In this document: positions 54,282-61,889 of the stretch, piece after piece
Position numbering within the stretch: position 1 is the first letter of the stretch
Layout: each line of letters starts with the position of its first letter
NCBI GenBank assembly: GCA_021806045.1
Contig: JAJZDI010000002.1
Location: 124,001 to 188,000, forward strand
Direction of reading: 5' to 3'
Origin: Actinomycetes bacterium
GTDB taxonomy: Bacteria > Actinomycetota > Acidimicrobiia > Acidimicrobiales > RAAP-2
Length of the DNA stretch: 64,000 nt
Made by a program: the position numbers and the translations under genes
The notes under the pieces: model-generated
Databases searched by the model: none
Told to the model about the DNA's origin: nothing
Seen by the model: the letters and a program-made list of their open reading frames with translations, nothing else

Positions 54282-55110
54282 CGACGGCCTCGTCGACGGC
54301 TTCCGTGGCCCACCGCACCAACTCGCCGCCACCGGTCACAGTGCCACCTGTGGCTGCCGTCGCACCGGGCGCAACGGCATGGATGAAGTACTCACGGTTC
54401 CCGGCGTGGCCGGGCACGGGCGACGGCATCACCCCCATGATGCCCGCTCCGGCGTCGGTGAGCGCGGTGCCGACGGTGACGATGGCTCGACGGTGGACCT
54501 CCGGGTCGCGTATGACCCCCTTGCCACGGGAGACCTCGGCACGCCCCGCCTCGAATTGCGGCTTCACGAGGACCACCAGCGTCGCACCGGGTGCAGCCGC
54601 TCTAACCAGGGATCGCGCCACCGCCGTCGCCGAGATGAACGACAGGTCGGCCACCACCAGATCGAAGGCATCGAACCCGGCCGCGGCGGCGTCGAACGAA
54701 CGGATGTCGGTCCGCTCCCACACCGCGACCCGGGGATCGGTCCGCAGTCGATGGTGGAGCTGGCCGTGGCCGACGTCCACCGCAGCCACCGAGCGCGCTC
54801 CGCGCTGGAGGAGGCAGTCGGTGAACCCACCGGTGGACGCGCCGGCATCGAGGCAGCGGCATCCGGTGGGATCGATCCCGAAGCGGTCCAGGGCGGCCTC
54901 GATCTTGCGCCCGCCCCGCCCTACGTAGGGGTCCGGCTCGGTGACGAGGACGGGCTCGGCCGCTCCCACCATCCGCGACGGCTTGGAGGCCGGCGCGCCA
55001 CCGACGACGACCAACCCGCGCTCGACCAGCTCGACGGCCTGGAGCCGGCTCGCGGCCAGGCCCCGCTCGACCAGGACCCGATCGAGCCGGCGGCGGTCGC
55101 TCCCGCTCAG
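54268..55110 (-). CDS. tlyA: 16S/23S rRNA 2'-O-methyltransferase TlyA (apparent CTG start)
   Basis: 280 residues. S4 domain (RRLDRVLVERGLAASRLQAV) followed by a FtsJ-like methyltransferase: YVGRGGRKIEAALDRF, CRCLDAGASTGGFTDCLLQR, VAAVDVGHGQLH and LVKPQFEAGR. The S4 domain lies upstream of the first conventional start (TTG 55014), and no ATG, GTG or TTG is found in frame before it up to the previous stop. CTG at 55110, in a CTGA overlap with the preceding gene and GGAG 8 bases upstream, is the only start that keeps the domain. Confidence 0.9.
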   Translation of the reverse strand: MSGSDRRRLDRVLVERGLAASRLQAVELVERGLVVVGGAPASKPSRMVGAAEPVLVTEPDPYVGRGGRKIEAALDRFGIDPTGCRCLDAGASTGGFTDCLLQRGARSVAAVDVGHGQLHHRLRTDPRVAVWERTDIRSFDAAAAGFDAFDLVVADLSFISATAVARSLVRAAAPGATLVVLVKPQFEAGRAEVSRGKGVIRDPEVHRRAIVTVGTALTDAGAGIMGVMPSPVPGHAGNREYFIHAVAPGATAATGGTVTGGGELVRWATEAVDEAVGGGD

Positions 55111-55658
55111 GCGGGAGACTCCGTCACCGGCGGCGGGGTGGCGGGCGACACGGGGGGGGCCGGCACGGCTGCGGCCGGGGCCTTCTTCGCCGGGGCCTTG
55201 GTGGCGGCTGCCTTCTTCGCCGGGGCCTTCTTCGCCGGGGCCTTCTTCGCCGGGGCCTTCTTCGCCGGGGCCTTCTTCGCCGGGGCCTTGGTGGCGGCTG
55301 CCTTCTTCGCCGGGGCCTTCTTCGCCGGGGCCTTGGTGGCGGCTGCCTTCTCCTGGCCACGCACCAGGTCCGTCGACCGGTTCAGGAGCGACGCGACCTG
55401 TCGGGCCAGATCTTCGATGCTGGAGATGCCGAGGGCCGACATCTGGGACGCGACCTCGTCGCGCACCACCTGGATGAGCTGCTCACTGCTCTTCCGGCTG
55501 CGCTCGATGAGCTCGTCGACCCGAGCCTTCGCCTCCTTGCGCTGGAGGGCACCGCTCTTCACCAACTCCTGGACCAGCTCCTCGGCCCGCGTGCGAGTGA
55601 TCTGCGTGAACGTCGAACCGGCGTCGAGGTACCGGCGAAATGCGTCTTTTTTGCTCAT
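55107..55658 (-). CDS. Phasin/histone-H1-like protein with KAPAKK tail
   Basis: 183 residues. Residues 1-105 are predicted helical with coiled-coil character (AEELVQELVKSGALQRKEAK, SEQLIQVVRDEVASQMSALG), like polyhydroxyalkanoate-granule phasins. Residues ~106-162 are Lys/Ala/Pro repeats (KAPAKKAPAKKAAAT), like histone H1 or HupB tails, then a Pro-rich end. DNA binding or granule-DNA tethering is inferred. The start region is unusually AT-rich (ATG preceded by GACAAA) without a ribosome site. In mycobacteria a small gene (Rv1693) occupies this slot. Confidence 0.85.
   Translation of the reverse strand: MSKKDAFRRYLDAGSTFTQITRTRAEELVQELVKSGALQRKEAKARVDELIERSRKSSEQLIQVVRDEVASQMSALGISSIEDLARQVASLLNRSTDLVRGQEKAAATKAPAKKAPAKKAAATKAPAKKAPAKKAPAKKAPAKKAPAKKAAATKAPAKKAPAAAVPAPPVSPATPPPVTESPA
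55176..55350. repeat. 15-bp tandem repeats encoding KAPAKK
   Basis: About ten head-to-tail copies of a 15-base unit (TTCTTCGCCGGGGCC as read on plus), interrupted three times by a TTGGTGGCGGCTGCC unit encoding AAATK. Units are nearly identical in DNA, so the copy number is likely unstable. Confidence 0.9.
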
Positions 55659-55713
55659 TTTGTCATTCTAGCTGGAGTGCTAGCTGAGAGCAAGCACTTG
55701 CCGGGATCGTCGT

Positions 55714-56556
55714 TCACTCCTCTGTGCTCTCCGCGTCCCGCACCGTGGCCGCCGCCACCAGCGAGACCAGGTCGGCTGCACGCCATGTCACGGGAACGTC
55801 CACCCCGGGAGCGACATGGCCACCGCCGACACCCGAGGCGACCAGCGCGAACGGAACGCCCAATGCTGCCGCCAGTGCGCCGTCCGTCGCCATCTGGTCC
55901 CCGACCACGACGACCGGTGACCCCGGCGCCCGCCCGGCCAGTCGTTTCTCCAGGAGGGACACCATGGGCGGGTTGGGCTTGCCGGCGACCTCAGGGGTCG
56001 CCGATGCCGCTGTCGCCACCGCGGCCACCAGCGCGCCGGTGCCGGGTAGGAGGCCGTCCGGCGTGGGGTGAGTGGGGTCCATGTTGGTGGCGAGGAAGCG
56101 GGCGCCGTTTCGGATGGCGGCCGCGGCCCGAGCCACAAGGTCGAAGTCGAACCGCCGCGTCCACCCGACCACCACCGCGTCGGCGGGACCGTCGTCGACA
56201 ACGAGCGCGCCCGTCGCCTCGAGGGCCTCGACCACGCCGGCATCGGCGGCGACGATCACCGTCGACCCGGGAGCGAGCATGGTGGCGACCGCCTGCGCTG
56301 ACGAGACGATCTCGCCGGCGGACGCCGGGACCCCCGCCCGCTCCAGCCGGGCCACGAGCTCGGCGGCCGTGGGTGCCGAATTGTTGGTGGCGAAGACGAC
56401 GTCGACCCGACGGGAACGGAGATGGTCGATCGCCTGGCCAACCGGTCCGATGGGGGTGCCGGCCAGCCACACCACGCCGTCGAGGTCCAACACCCACAGC
56501 GCTCCCGGCTGAGCCGGCGGAGCACCCGGCATGGCGGGCCCGTCCGGCGTGGTCAT
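55714..56556 (-). CDS. HAD-superfamily phosphatase, NagD-like
   Basis: 280 residues. Motif I DLDGVVW (Asp24, Asp26), motif II TNNSAPTAAELV, AGKPNPPMVSLLEKRL and motif IV VVVGDQMATDGALAAALG. C2-capped phosphatase of the NagD/glycerol-3-phosphate phosphatase type; the mycobacterial gene at this place (Rv1692) is such an enzyme. ATG at 56556. The 55-base gap downstream leads to the KAPAKK gene. Confidence 0.92.
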   Translation of the reverse strand: MTTPDGPAMPGAPPAQPGALWVLDLDGVVWLAGTPIGPVGQAIDHLRSRRVDVVFATNNSAPTAAELVARLERAGVPASAGEIVSSAQAVATMLAPGSTVIVAADAGVVEALEATGALVVDDGPADAVVVGWTRRFDFDLVARAAAAIRNGARFLATNMDPTHPTPDGLLPGTGALVAAVATAASATPEVAGKPNPPMVSLLEKRLAGRAPGSPVVVVGDQMATDGALAAALGVPFALVASGVGGGHVAPGVDVPVTWRAADLVSLVAAATVRDAESTEE

Positions 56557-56605
56557 GAACGCCGACCGTACCCGACGCCGGTCGGGTACGTGCCGGGTGG
56601 GACCG

Positions 56606-57097
56606 TCAGCGCCGGTCCACCGAAGCGGTGTCGATCCCGGCTGACCGCAGCTCCCGCCGCAGATGGGCCCAGTCGTAGTAGTCGCGCCACGCCGTGATGC
56701 GCCCGTCCGGATCGAATTCGAAGATCCCGGCGACGGACATGGCGATGGCACGGTCCGCCACCACAAACCGATCGATCCGCTCGGTGAAGACCGATCTCCC
56801 GATCGTTCCGATGGTCAGGAACTCGAACTCGAACGCTCGGGCGAAGGACGTGTCGACCCCGAGGACGGCCCGGACCATCTCGATGCCCACGGCCGGCTCC
56901 CGGTTCGGCTCCGTCCACGACGCGCCGGGGGCGAAGAACTGGGCCAGGCGGTCCGGATCACGCGTCTTCCACGTCTCGAAGAACGCCCGGACCCGCGCCT
57001 CGAGGTCCGGCGTCTTCTCGGCGACCGTGCCCTCCGGCGCCATCTCGGCGACCGTGTCCTCCATCGTCCTCTCGGCGACCGTGCAGTCCATCATCAT
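56606..57097 (-). CDS. Limonene-epoxide-hydrolase-like (SnoaL/NTF2 fold) protein
   Basis: 163 residues. NTF2-like fold: RVRAFFETWKTRDPDRLAQF, then FTERIDRFVVADRAIAMSVA and FEFDPDGRITAWRDYYDWAH, where Arg-x-x-Asp and Asp recall the Asp-Arg-Asp triad of limonene-1,2-epoxide hydrolases. The first ~30 residues are three copies of a 9-residue repeat beginning TVAE(R/M/K). ATG at 57097 is the first of three in a row and has GAGGAGG at 5 bases, so the repeat is translated. Confidence 0.85.
   Translation of the reverse strand: MMMDCTVAERTMEDTVAEMAPEGTVAEKTPDLEARVRAFFETWKTRDPDRLAQFFAPGASWTEPNREPAVGIEMVRAVLGVDTSFARAFEFEFLTIGTIGRSVFTERIDRFVVADRAIAMSVAGIFEFDPDGRITAWRDYYDWAHLRRELRSAGIDTASVDRR
57016..57083. 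repeat. 27-bp-period repeat (14-bp core x3)
   Basis: TCTCGGCGACCGTG occurs at 57016, 57043 and 57070, exactly 27 bases apart, encoding the TVAE repeats at the N-terminus of the epoxide-hydrolase-like protein. Confidence 0.9.
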
Positions 57098-57241
57098 CGC
57101 TGCCTCCTCACTGATACGTCATTCGCCGTGTGCCACGGTGTGTCCTCCTCGATCCGACCTGGGGCGCCGCCACCCGCGTACCCCACACGCCCCACCCACC
57201 GACCACAGGTGGGGCGACTGGAGCGGACCATGCCGGCGCCC

Positions 57242-57247
57242 TACGCT
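57242..57247 (+). promoter_or_regulatory. -10 element TACGCT
   Basis: TACGCT, eight bases before the ATG of the small membrane protein; GGAGAG also lies in between, so both leaderless and leadered initiation are conceivable. Confidence 0.4.
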
Positions 57248-57255
57248 GGAGAGCG

Positions 57256-57696
57256 ATGGAGGATCTGCTCCCCGGGAACCTGGCCACGTCCGGCCCAGCC
57301 GGCATCACCGGCGCCGCCGGACCTGTCGTCGTGCCCCGCAGCCGGGCCGACAACGTCGTCTGCCGGCTCCTGTGCGTTCCCGAGCAGCGCCCCCGCGTCG
57401 ACCAGGACGCAATGCAGCGCCTGGTGTCGACATCGATCCTGCTCTCGGCCACCCGGTGCATCCTCGGGTACGTGATTCTTCCCATCGTGCTGCCCGTCAT
57501 CGGAGCGGCCAGCGCCGTCGGACCAGTGATCGGTATCCCCATCGCCGTCGTCGCACTGTTCTTCGACGTGAAGGGCGTACGACGCTTCTGGCTGGCCAAC
57601 CACCGGAAGCGCTGGGCGTTCACCGCCCTGTACTCGGTGATCGCCACCATGGTCGTCGTCCTTCTGGTGGGCGACATCGTGCACCTGGTGCACTGA
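57256..57696 (+). CDS. Small membrane protein, hypothetical
   Basis: 146 residues. Three hydrophobic stretches (about 67-85 LLSATRCILGYVILPIVLPV, 87-107 and 122-142) with a cytoplasmic-looking basic segment DVKGVRRFWLANHRKRWAFT between. The N-terminal ~60 residues are soluble (MEDLLPGNLATSGPAGITG). No family name known to me, but the FFDVKGVRRFWLANHRKRW block looks conserved. Convergent with the DUF2510 gene, 34 bases between stops. Confidence 0.75.
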   Translation: MEDLLPGNLATSGPAGITGAAGPVVVPRSRADNVVCRLLCVPEQRPRVDQDAMQRLVSTSILLSATRCILGYVILPIVLPVIGAASAVGPVIGIPIAVVALFFDVKGVRRFWLANHRKRWAFTALYSVIATMVVVLLVGDIVHLVH

Positions 57697-57730
57697 CAGC
57701 GGCCGGCACCTCGACCCGAAGGTCCTCCGC

Positions 57731-59233
57731 TCAGGACGCGATCGGGATCCACGCGTTCCCATCCCATCGGATGCGGGTCCCCCAGGCCGCGCCGTCCCAG
57801 TAGATCTGCGCCCCCGGCTCCCGTTCGTCGGGGTACCACCCGGGTGCCGGGCCAGCCGGTGCGGACGGTACCGGCGTGGATGGAACCGGCGCCGGTGGCG
57901 TCGCTGCCGGCGGTGCCGGGGTGCGGGCCGGGGGGACGGGGGTCCCCATTCCGCCGAGAGGCGGGAGGCCGCCCGCCATCGGCGCTGGGGCCCCACCGCC
58001 GAAAGGGGTTCCGATCCCCGTCGCCGAGCCGCCCCCACCTGCCACACCGGGACCTGCCACACCGGGACCAGTGCCGCCGCCGAGGGGAGGGAGGCCGCCG
58101 GTGTGCGCAGGAGCGACGATGCCCCCGAGGGACGGCAGGCCACCACCGTGGGCCGGAGCGACGATGCCCCCGAGGGGCGGCAGGCCTCCTGACGAGGCGT
58201 GGGAGGCCGGCACAGGGCCCTGCGCAGGTGCACCACCGAGTGGTGGCAGCGCTCCGTTCGCTGGCTGGTGCTCCTGAGCCGCCTGCTGTCGCTCGAAGCG
58301 CGCCGGATCGTACGGGGCCGCCACCGGTGCGATCCCCGGCGTCGCAGCGTGCGTCACCGGGGCTGGGGCCCACGGCCCCGGTTGGCCCCCGGCCAGCGCC
58401 AGGCCGAAACCGCCGACCGGAGCACGGCGGCCGTGCCTGGCCATGGCCCGCCCGGCGCGGGCGCCCAGGAGGTACAGGGGAAGGCCCACGAGACCGGTCA
58501 GGAGCACGATCAGGAGCGCCGCCAGCACGCTCGGCTCACGCCGCACCAGGAGACCGACGACGAATGCCGCGACCCACAGGACACCGGCCACGGCCGCGAT
58601 CAGGCCGTAGGGCGGGGGTGGAATGGGCAGGCGGGCGACCTGGGCGGTGCCGATGGACACGAGCTCCGATCCCGGGAGCGGCGAGGCCCCGATGCTGACC
58701 ACGCCCACGAAGGTGGACTTGGCCTCGACCACCAGCATGTTCTCCGCAACGGGGCTTCCCGGCAACGTGCACGACGCGCTGAATGCTCCCGCTGGAACGG
58801 CCAGGGGCACGAGGAGGATGGCGTTCCCGCCCTTGGGCGGGACGAGGCACGCGCCGTCGGCGAACGCCTGGGGGAACGACGACACCTGCGGCGTGAGCGC
58901 AGGCAGGTGGACGAGCACGATCTCGAGGGCGGTGCCTCCCACCGGCGAGCGCCACACCTGGAGGGCGACGCGGCCCCCGCCGACGATGCCGATCTGGCTG
59001 ACCTCGCTCTGCAGCGTGGTGACGGTGGCGGGCGGCACGGCGACCGGCGCCCAACCGGGCATGGGCTGGGAGACGATGGACGCGTCGAGCGAGGCGTCGC
59101 CAGCCGCCCACGCCGCCGGTCCCGAGGTCACCAACAGCACGCACAGTGCCACGAGCGCGCCAGCCAGAGCGCGCCTCCGCGCACGGCGCGGTGCCGCGTG
59201 GGACCCTCTCTCCCTCCGCCTGCTGCGAGACAT
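57731..59233 (-). CDS. Membrane protein with GGLPPLGG repeats and C-terminal DUF2510
   Basis: 500 residues. Signal peptide (~20-44, ending AAWAAG), an exported beta-rich domain (45-210) with one Cys pair (DGACLVPP, SASCTLPG), two adjacent membrane segments (~213-260), then a long cytoplasmic Pro/Gly tail with GGLPPLGGIVAPAH repeats (~325-430) and a final DUF2510 motif (PGWYPDEREPGAQIYWDGAA). Topology: domain outside, repeats and DUF2510 inside. Function unknown. ATG has AGAAGGGG about 8 bases upstream within a CCCC-AGAA-GGGG mini-hairpin. Confidence 0.83.
   Translation of the reverse strand: MSRSRRRERGSHAAPRRARRRALAGALVALCVLLVTSGPAAWAAGDASLDASIVSQPMPGWAPVAVPPATVTTLQSEVSQIGIVGGGRVALQVWRSPVGGTALEIVLVHLPALTPQVSSFPQAFADGACLVPPKGGNAILLVPLAVPAGAFSASCTLPGSPVAENMLVVEAKSTFVGVVSIGASPLPGSELVSIGTAQVARLPIPPPPYGLIAAVAGVLWVAAFVVGLLVRREPSVLAALLIVLLTGLVGLPLYLLGARAGRAMARHGRRAPVGGFGLALAGGQPGPWAPAPVTHAATPGIAPVAAPYDPARFERQQAAQEHQPANGALPPLGGAPAQGPVPASHASSGGLPPLGGIVAPAHGGGLPSLGGIVAPAHTGGLPPLGGGTGPGVAGPGVAGGGGSATGIGTPFGGGAPAPMAGGLPPLGGMGTPVPPARTPAPPAATPPAPVPSTPVPSAPAGPAPGWYPDEREPGAQIYWDGAAWGTRIRWDGNAWIPIAS
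58074..58200. repeat. GGLPPLGG-coding tandem repeats
   Basis: About 42-base units, three near-perfect copies, encoding GGLPPLGGIVAPAH-type repeats in the cytoplasmic tail of the DUF2510 protein. Confidence 0.75.
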
Positions 59234-59373
59234 GGTTGATACCCCTTCTGGGGGAGACCTACATCACTGCAATGGCTATGCGGGGAGTATCGGCACGCCC
59301 GGGCGGTCCCTGAAGCACACGCCGGCACGGTGACCAGCATTGTTGCTGCATCGTCCCCGGGCGGCGGACCGGA

Positions 59374-61794
59374 TCAACGGGGCCGGGTGCGTCCCCGGAC
59401 CCGCTGGAGCACCCGTCGCCCGAGGAACGGTGCCAGATAGCGCGGCGCAGCGACGATCGTCGCCGGCACCAGGCCGGGAGTCAGCGACGACCGGAGGCAG
59501 GCCCGCGCCTCTTCCTTCTGTCCCATGAGCCCGAAGGCGACGGCGAAGCGGAGGTGGTGCCATGACTCGATCTGCCGGTCCCGGAACGGTCGCCGGCCGT
59601 CGTGCCCCGGCCCTACTTCCCGCTGCACGACGCGGAGCGCGGCCCGGTGGTGCCGCACCAGGTCCTTGCTGTAGCCCTCGCTGACATCCGTGTAACGCAC
59701 CAGGGGGAGGTCGACCTTGACGATCGATCCGAGATGGGCGAGGCGCACCCACAGGTCCCAGTCCTCGGCACCGTCCAGATCGGGATCGAACCCGCCTGCC
59801 CGGCACAGCGCGTCCCGGCGGGCGAGGACGGTCGACGTCTGGAACCGGTTGAGGAGCACCAGCTGTTCCAGCGGGACATCGGACACGGGATCGGAGCCCC
59901 CTGCTGCGGGCGCCGGGCCGGTCCCGTCCCGCCGCCACTCGGTCGCCACCGCCACGACGCCGGGACGGTCGCGCACCGCCCGGAGCTGCCGCTCCAGCTT
60001 GTCGGGCAACCATGTGTCATCCGCATCGAGGAAGGCGATCCACGGCGACGCCACCCGCGCGATCCCCGCGTTGCGGGCACGGGACGGACCCGAGCACGGC
60101 TGCTGCACCAGCGTCACCCGGTCGACGAACGAACCGGCCACCGCTGCCGTCGCATCGGTCGACCCGTCGTCGACCACGACGATCTCGGCCACCGGCACGG
60201 TCTGCTCCAGCACGGACCGGATGGCCGCGGCGAGCGTCGCTTCCCCGTTGTGGGCGGGGATCACCACGCCGATGGGCCCGGAACCGCCGGCGGCCTGCGG
60301 ACGCGCCGGTCGGGCGCCGAGCGCGAAACCCGCCACCACGCGATCGTCGAGTGCCACGCTGCGGCGGCCGAAGCGCTGGGACTGCTCGTTGCCGCGCCCG
60401 GTGATGAGCAGGGTGTCGCCGGGAGCCATCGCTGCGACGGCCTGTTCGATGGCCCGGGCACGGTCCAGCTCGGTGCGGACCTCTGCCCGGCCCGCGGGTG
60501 CGGCGCTCCGGAGCTGGTCCACCAGCGACGCCGGATCCTCGCCACCGGGGCTGTCGGTGGTGAACGTCACCACGTCCGCCTCGGTCGCCGCCGCTGCCAT
60601 CTGCGGCCGCTTCTCCCGGTAGCGGTCTCCCCGGGCGCCGAAGACGAGATGGACGCGTCCAGGGGTCACCTCACGGGCCGTCGTCACCAGGGCGGCCAAC
60701 GAGTCCGGGGTGTGCGCGTAGTCCACCACCACCAGCCGATCGGCGTCGGGCACGATCTCGAACCGCCCGCTGGGCGCCGCCGCCCGGGCCAGGGCCGCGG
60801 CCACGTCGTCCCCGTCAACACCCACCGCGCTGGCGGCCAGATAGGCGGCGGCGACGTTCGAAGCGTTCACCCGTCCCACGACGGGCGACCGGAGAGTGCG
60901 CAGGCCGTCGGGACCGGCCACGGTCACCTCGATCCCCTCCAGGCCGAGGGATCGCACGGCGATGCGCACGTCCGCGTCGGGCCCGGCGCCGAACGTCGTC
61001 ACCGGCACCTCGCACCGGTCGGCCAGGCGGCGACCCCACGTGGTGTCCACGCAGACCAGCGCCTGCCGGCACTGGTCGGCGTCGAACAGGCGTGCCTTGG
61101 CCCGCCAGTACGCCTCCATGTCGCCGTGGAAGTCCAGGTGCTCGGGGCTGAGGCCGAGGAAGACGGCCACGTCGAAGAGGATCCCACCCACCCGGCCCTG
61201 TTCGAGCCCGTGGGAGGAGACCTCGACAGCGGCGGCCCACCCGCCGCTGGCCACCACGGTGGCCAGGTCGGCCTGGAGCTCGGGGGCCTCGGGAGTGGTC
61301 AGTGCGGCCGGCGCCACCAGCCTGCCGCCGACAGACGCGCCCGTCGACGTGATCTGACCGGCAGGGCGGCCGGCCGCCTCGAGCGCCACCCGGGTCAGCT
61401 CGCAGGTGGTCGTCTTGCCGTTGGTCCCCGTGACCCCGACCAGGGCAAGCGCCCGTGCAGGCTCCCCGTGCACCAGTGCGGAGACCGGACCGGCGGCCGC
61501 CCGGGCCGACGGGACCACCAGCTGGGGCACGGCGAGCGGGAGCCGCCGCTCGACGACGAGGGCGGCCGCACCGCGCTCGACCGCCGTTCCGGCCAGATCG
61601 TGGCCGTCGACACCGGCTCCTGGCACCGCGATGAAGAGATCACCGGGCGTGACCGCCTCGGCTCGCATGGTGACGCCCGTCAGGCGTGCGTCACCCAGGC
61701 GCACCGACGACGGCACCGCATCCTCCAGCGTCGACAGGTCGACGCCGTCCGTGTCACGCATCGACGTGGGCGCGACCGTACGTGGGAGCTCCAT
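59374..61794 (-). CDS. Fused MurE-like Mur ligase and family 2 glycosyltransferase
   Basis: 806 residues in one uninterrupted frame. Residues 1-~490 are a complete Mur ligase: P-loop VGVTGTNGKTTT (119-130), TTPEAPELQ (166-174), SSHGLEQGR, carbamylated-lysine segment YWRAKARLF (Lys233), SGRFEIV, DYAHTPDSL and GARGDRYREKRP. The MurE specificity motif DNPR reads DSPG (414-417). Residues ~505-806 are a GT2 enzyme: GVVIPAHNGEATLAAAIRSV, VVDDGSTDATA, FLDADDTW (DxD) and GGFDPDLDGAEDWDLWVRLA. No transmembrane segment. A ligase that adds an amino acid to a UDP-muramyl or related precursor, joined to a sugar transferase, is inferred. ATG 61794; ATG 61761 possible. Confidence 0.88.
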   Translation of the reverse strand: MELPRTVAPTSMRDTDGVDLSTLEDAVPSSVRLGDARLTGVTMRAEAVTPGDLFIAVPGAGVDGHDLAGTAVERGAAALVVERRLPLAVPQLVVPSARAAAGPVSALVHGEPARALALVGVTGTNGKTTTCELTRVALEAAGRPAGQITSTGASVGGRLVAPAALTTPEAPELQADLATVVASGGWAAAVEVSSHGLEQGRVGGILFDVAVFLGLSPEHLDFHGDMEAYWRAKARLFDADQCRQALVCVDTTWGRRLADRCEVPVTTFGAGPDADVRIAVRSLGLEGIEVTVAGPDGLRTLRSPVVGRVNASNVAAAYLAASAVGVDGDDVAAALARAAAPSGRFEIVPDADRLVVVDYAHTPDSLAALVTTAREVTPGRVHLVFGARGDRYREKRPQMAAAATEADVVTFTTDSPGGEDPASLVDQLRSAAPAGRAEVRTELDRARAIEQAVAAMAPGDTLLITGRGNEQSQRFGRRSVALDDRVVAGFALGARPARPQAAGGSGPIGVVIPAHNGEATLAAAIRSVLEQTVPVAEIVVVDDGSTDATAAVAGSFVDRVTLVQQPCSGPSRARNAGIARVASPWIAFLDADDTWLPDKLERQLRAVRDRPGVVAVATEWRRDGTGPAPAAGGSDPVSDVPLEQLVLLNRFQTSTVLARRDALCRAGGFDPDLDGAEDWDLWVRLAHLGSIVKVDLPLVRYTDVSEGYSKDLVRHHRAALRVVQREVGPGHDGRRPFRDRQIESWHHLRFAVAFGLMGQKEEARACLRSSLTPGLVPATIVAAPRYLAPFLGRRVLQRVRGRTRPR

Positions 61795-61889
61795 GGCACC
61801 GCCATCGTCGCAGGCGAACCTGAACCGGAGATGAACACATCCTGTAGGGAGACTGTGGACTGTCGTCCATCGGGTACGTACCGGGCACC

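Noticed and set aside
55176-55350. Tandem repeats considered as a CRISPR array
   Set aside because: Units are 15 bases, contiguous, without spacers, and encode KAPAKK in frame.
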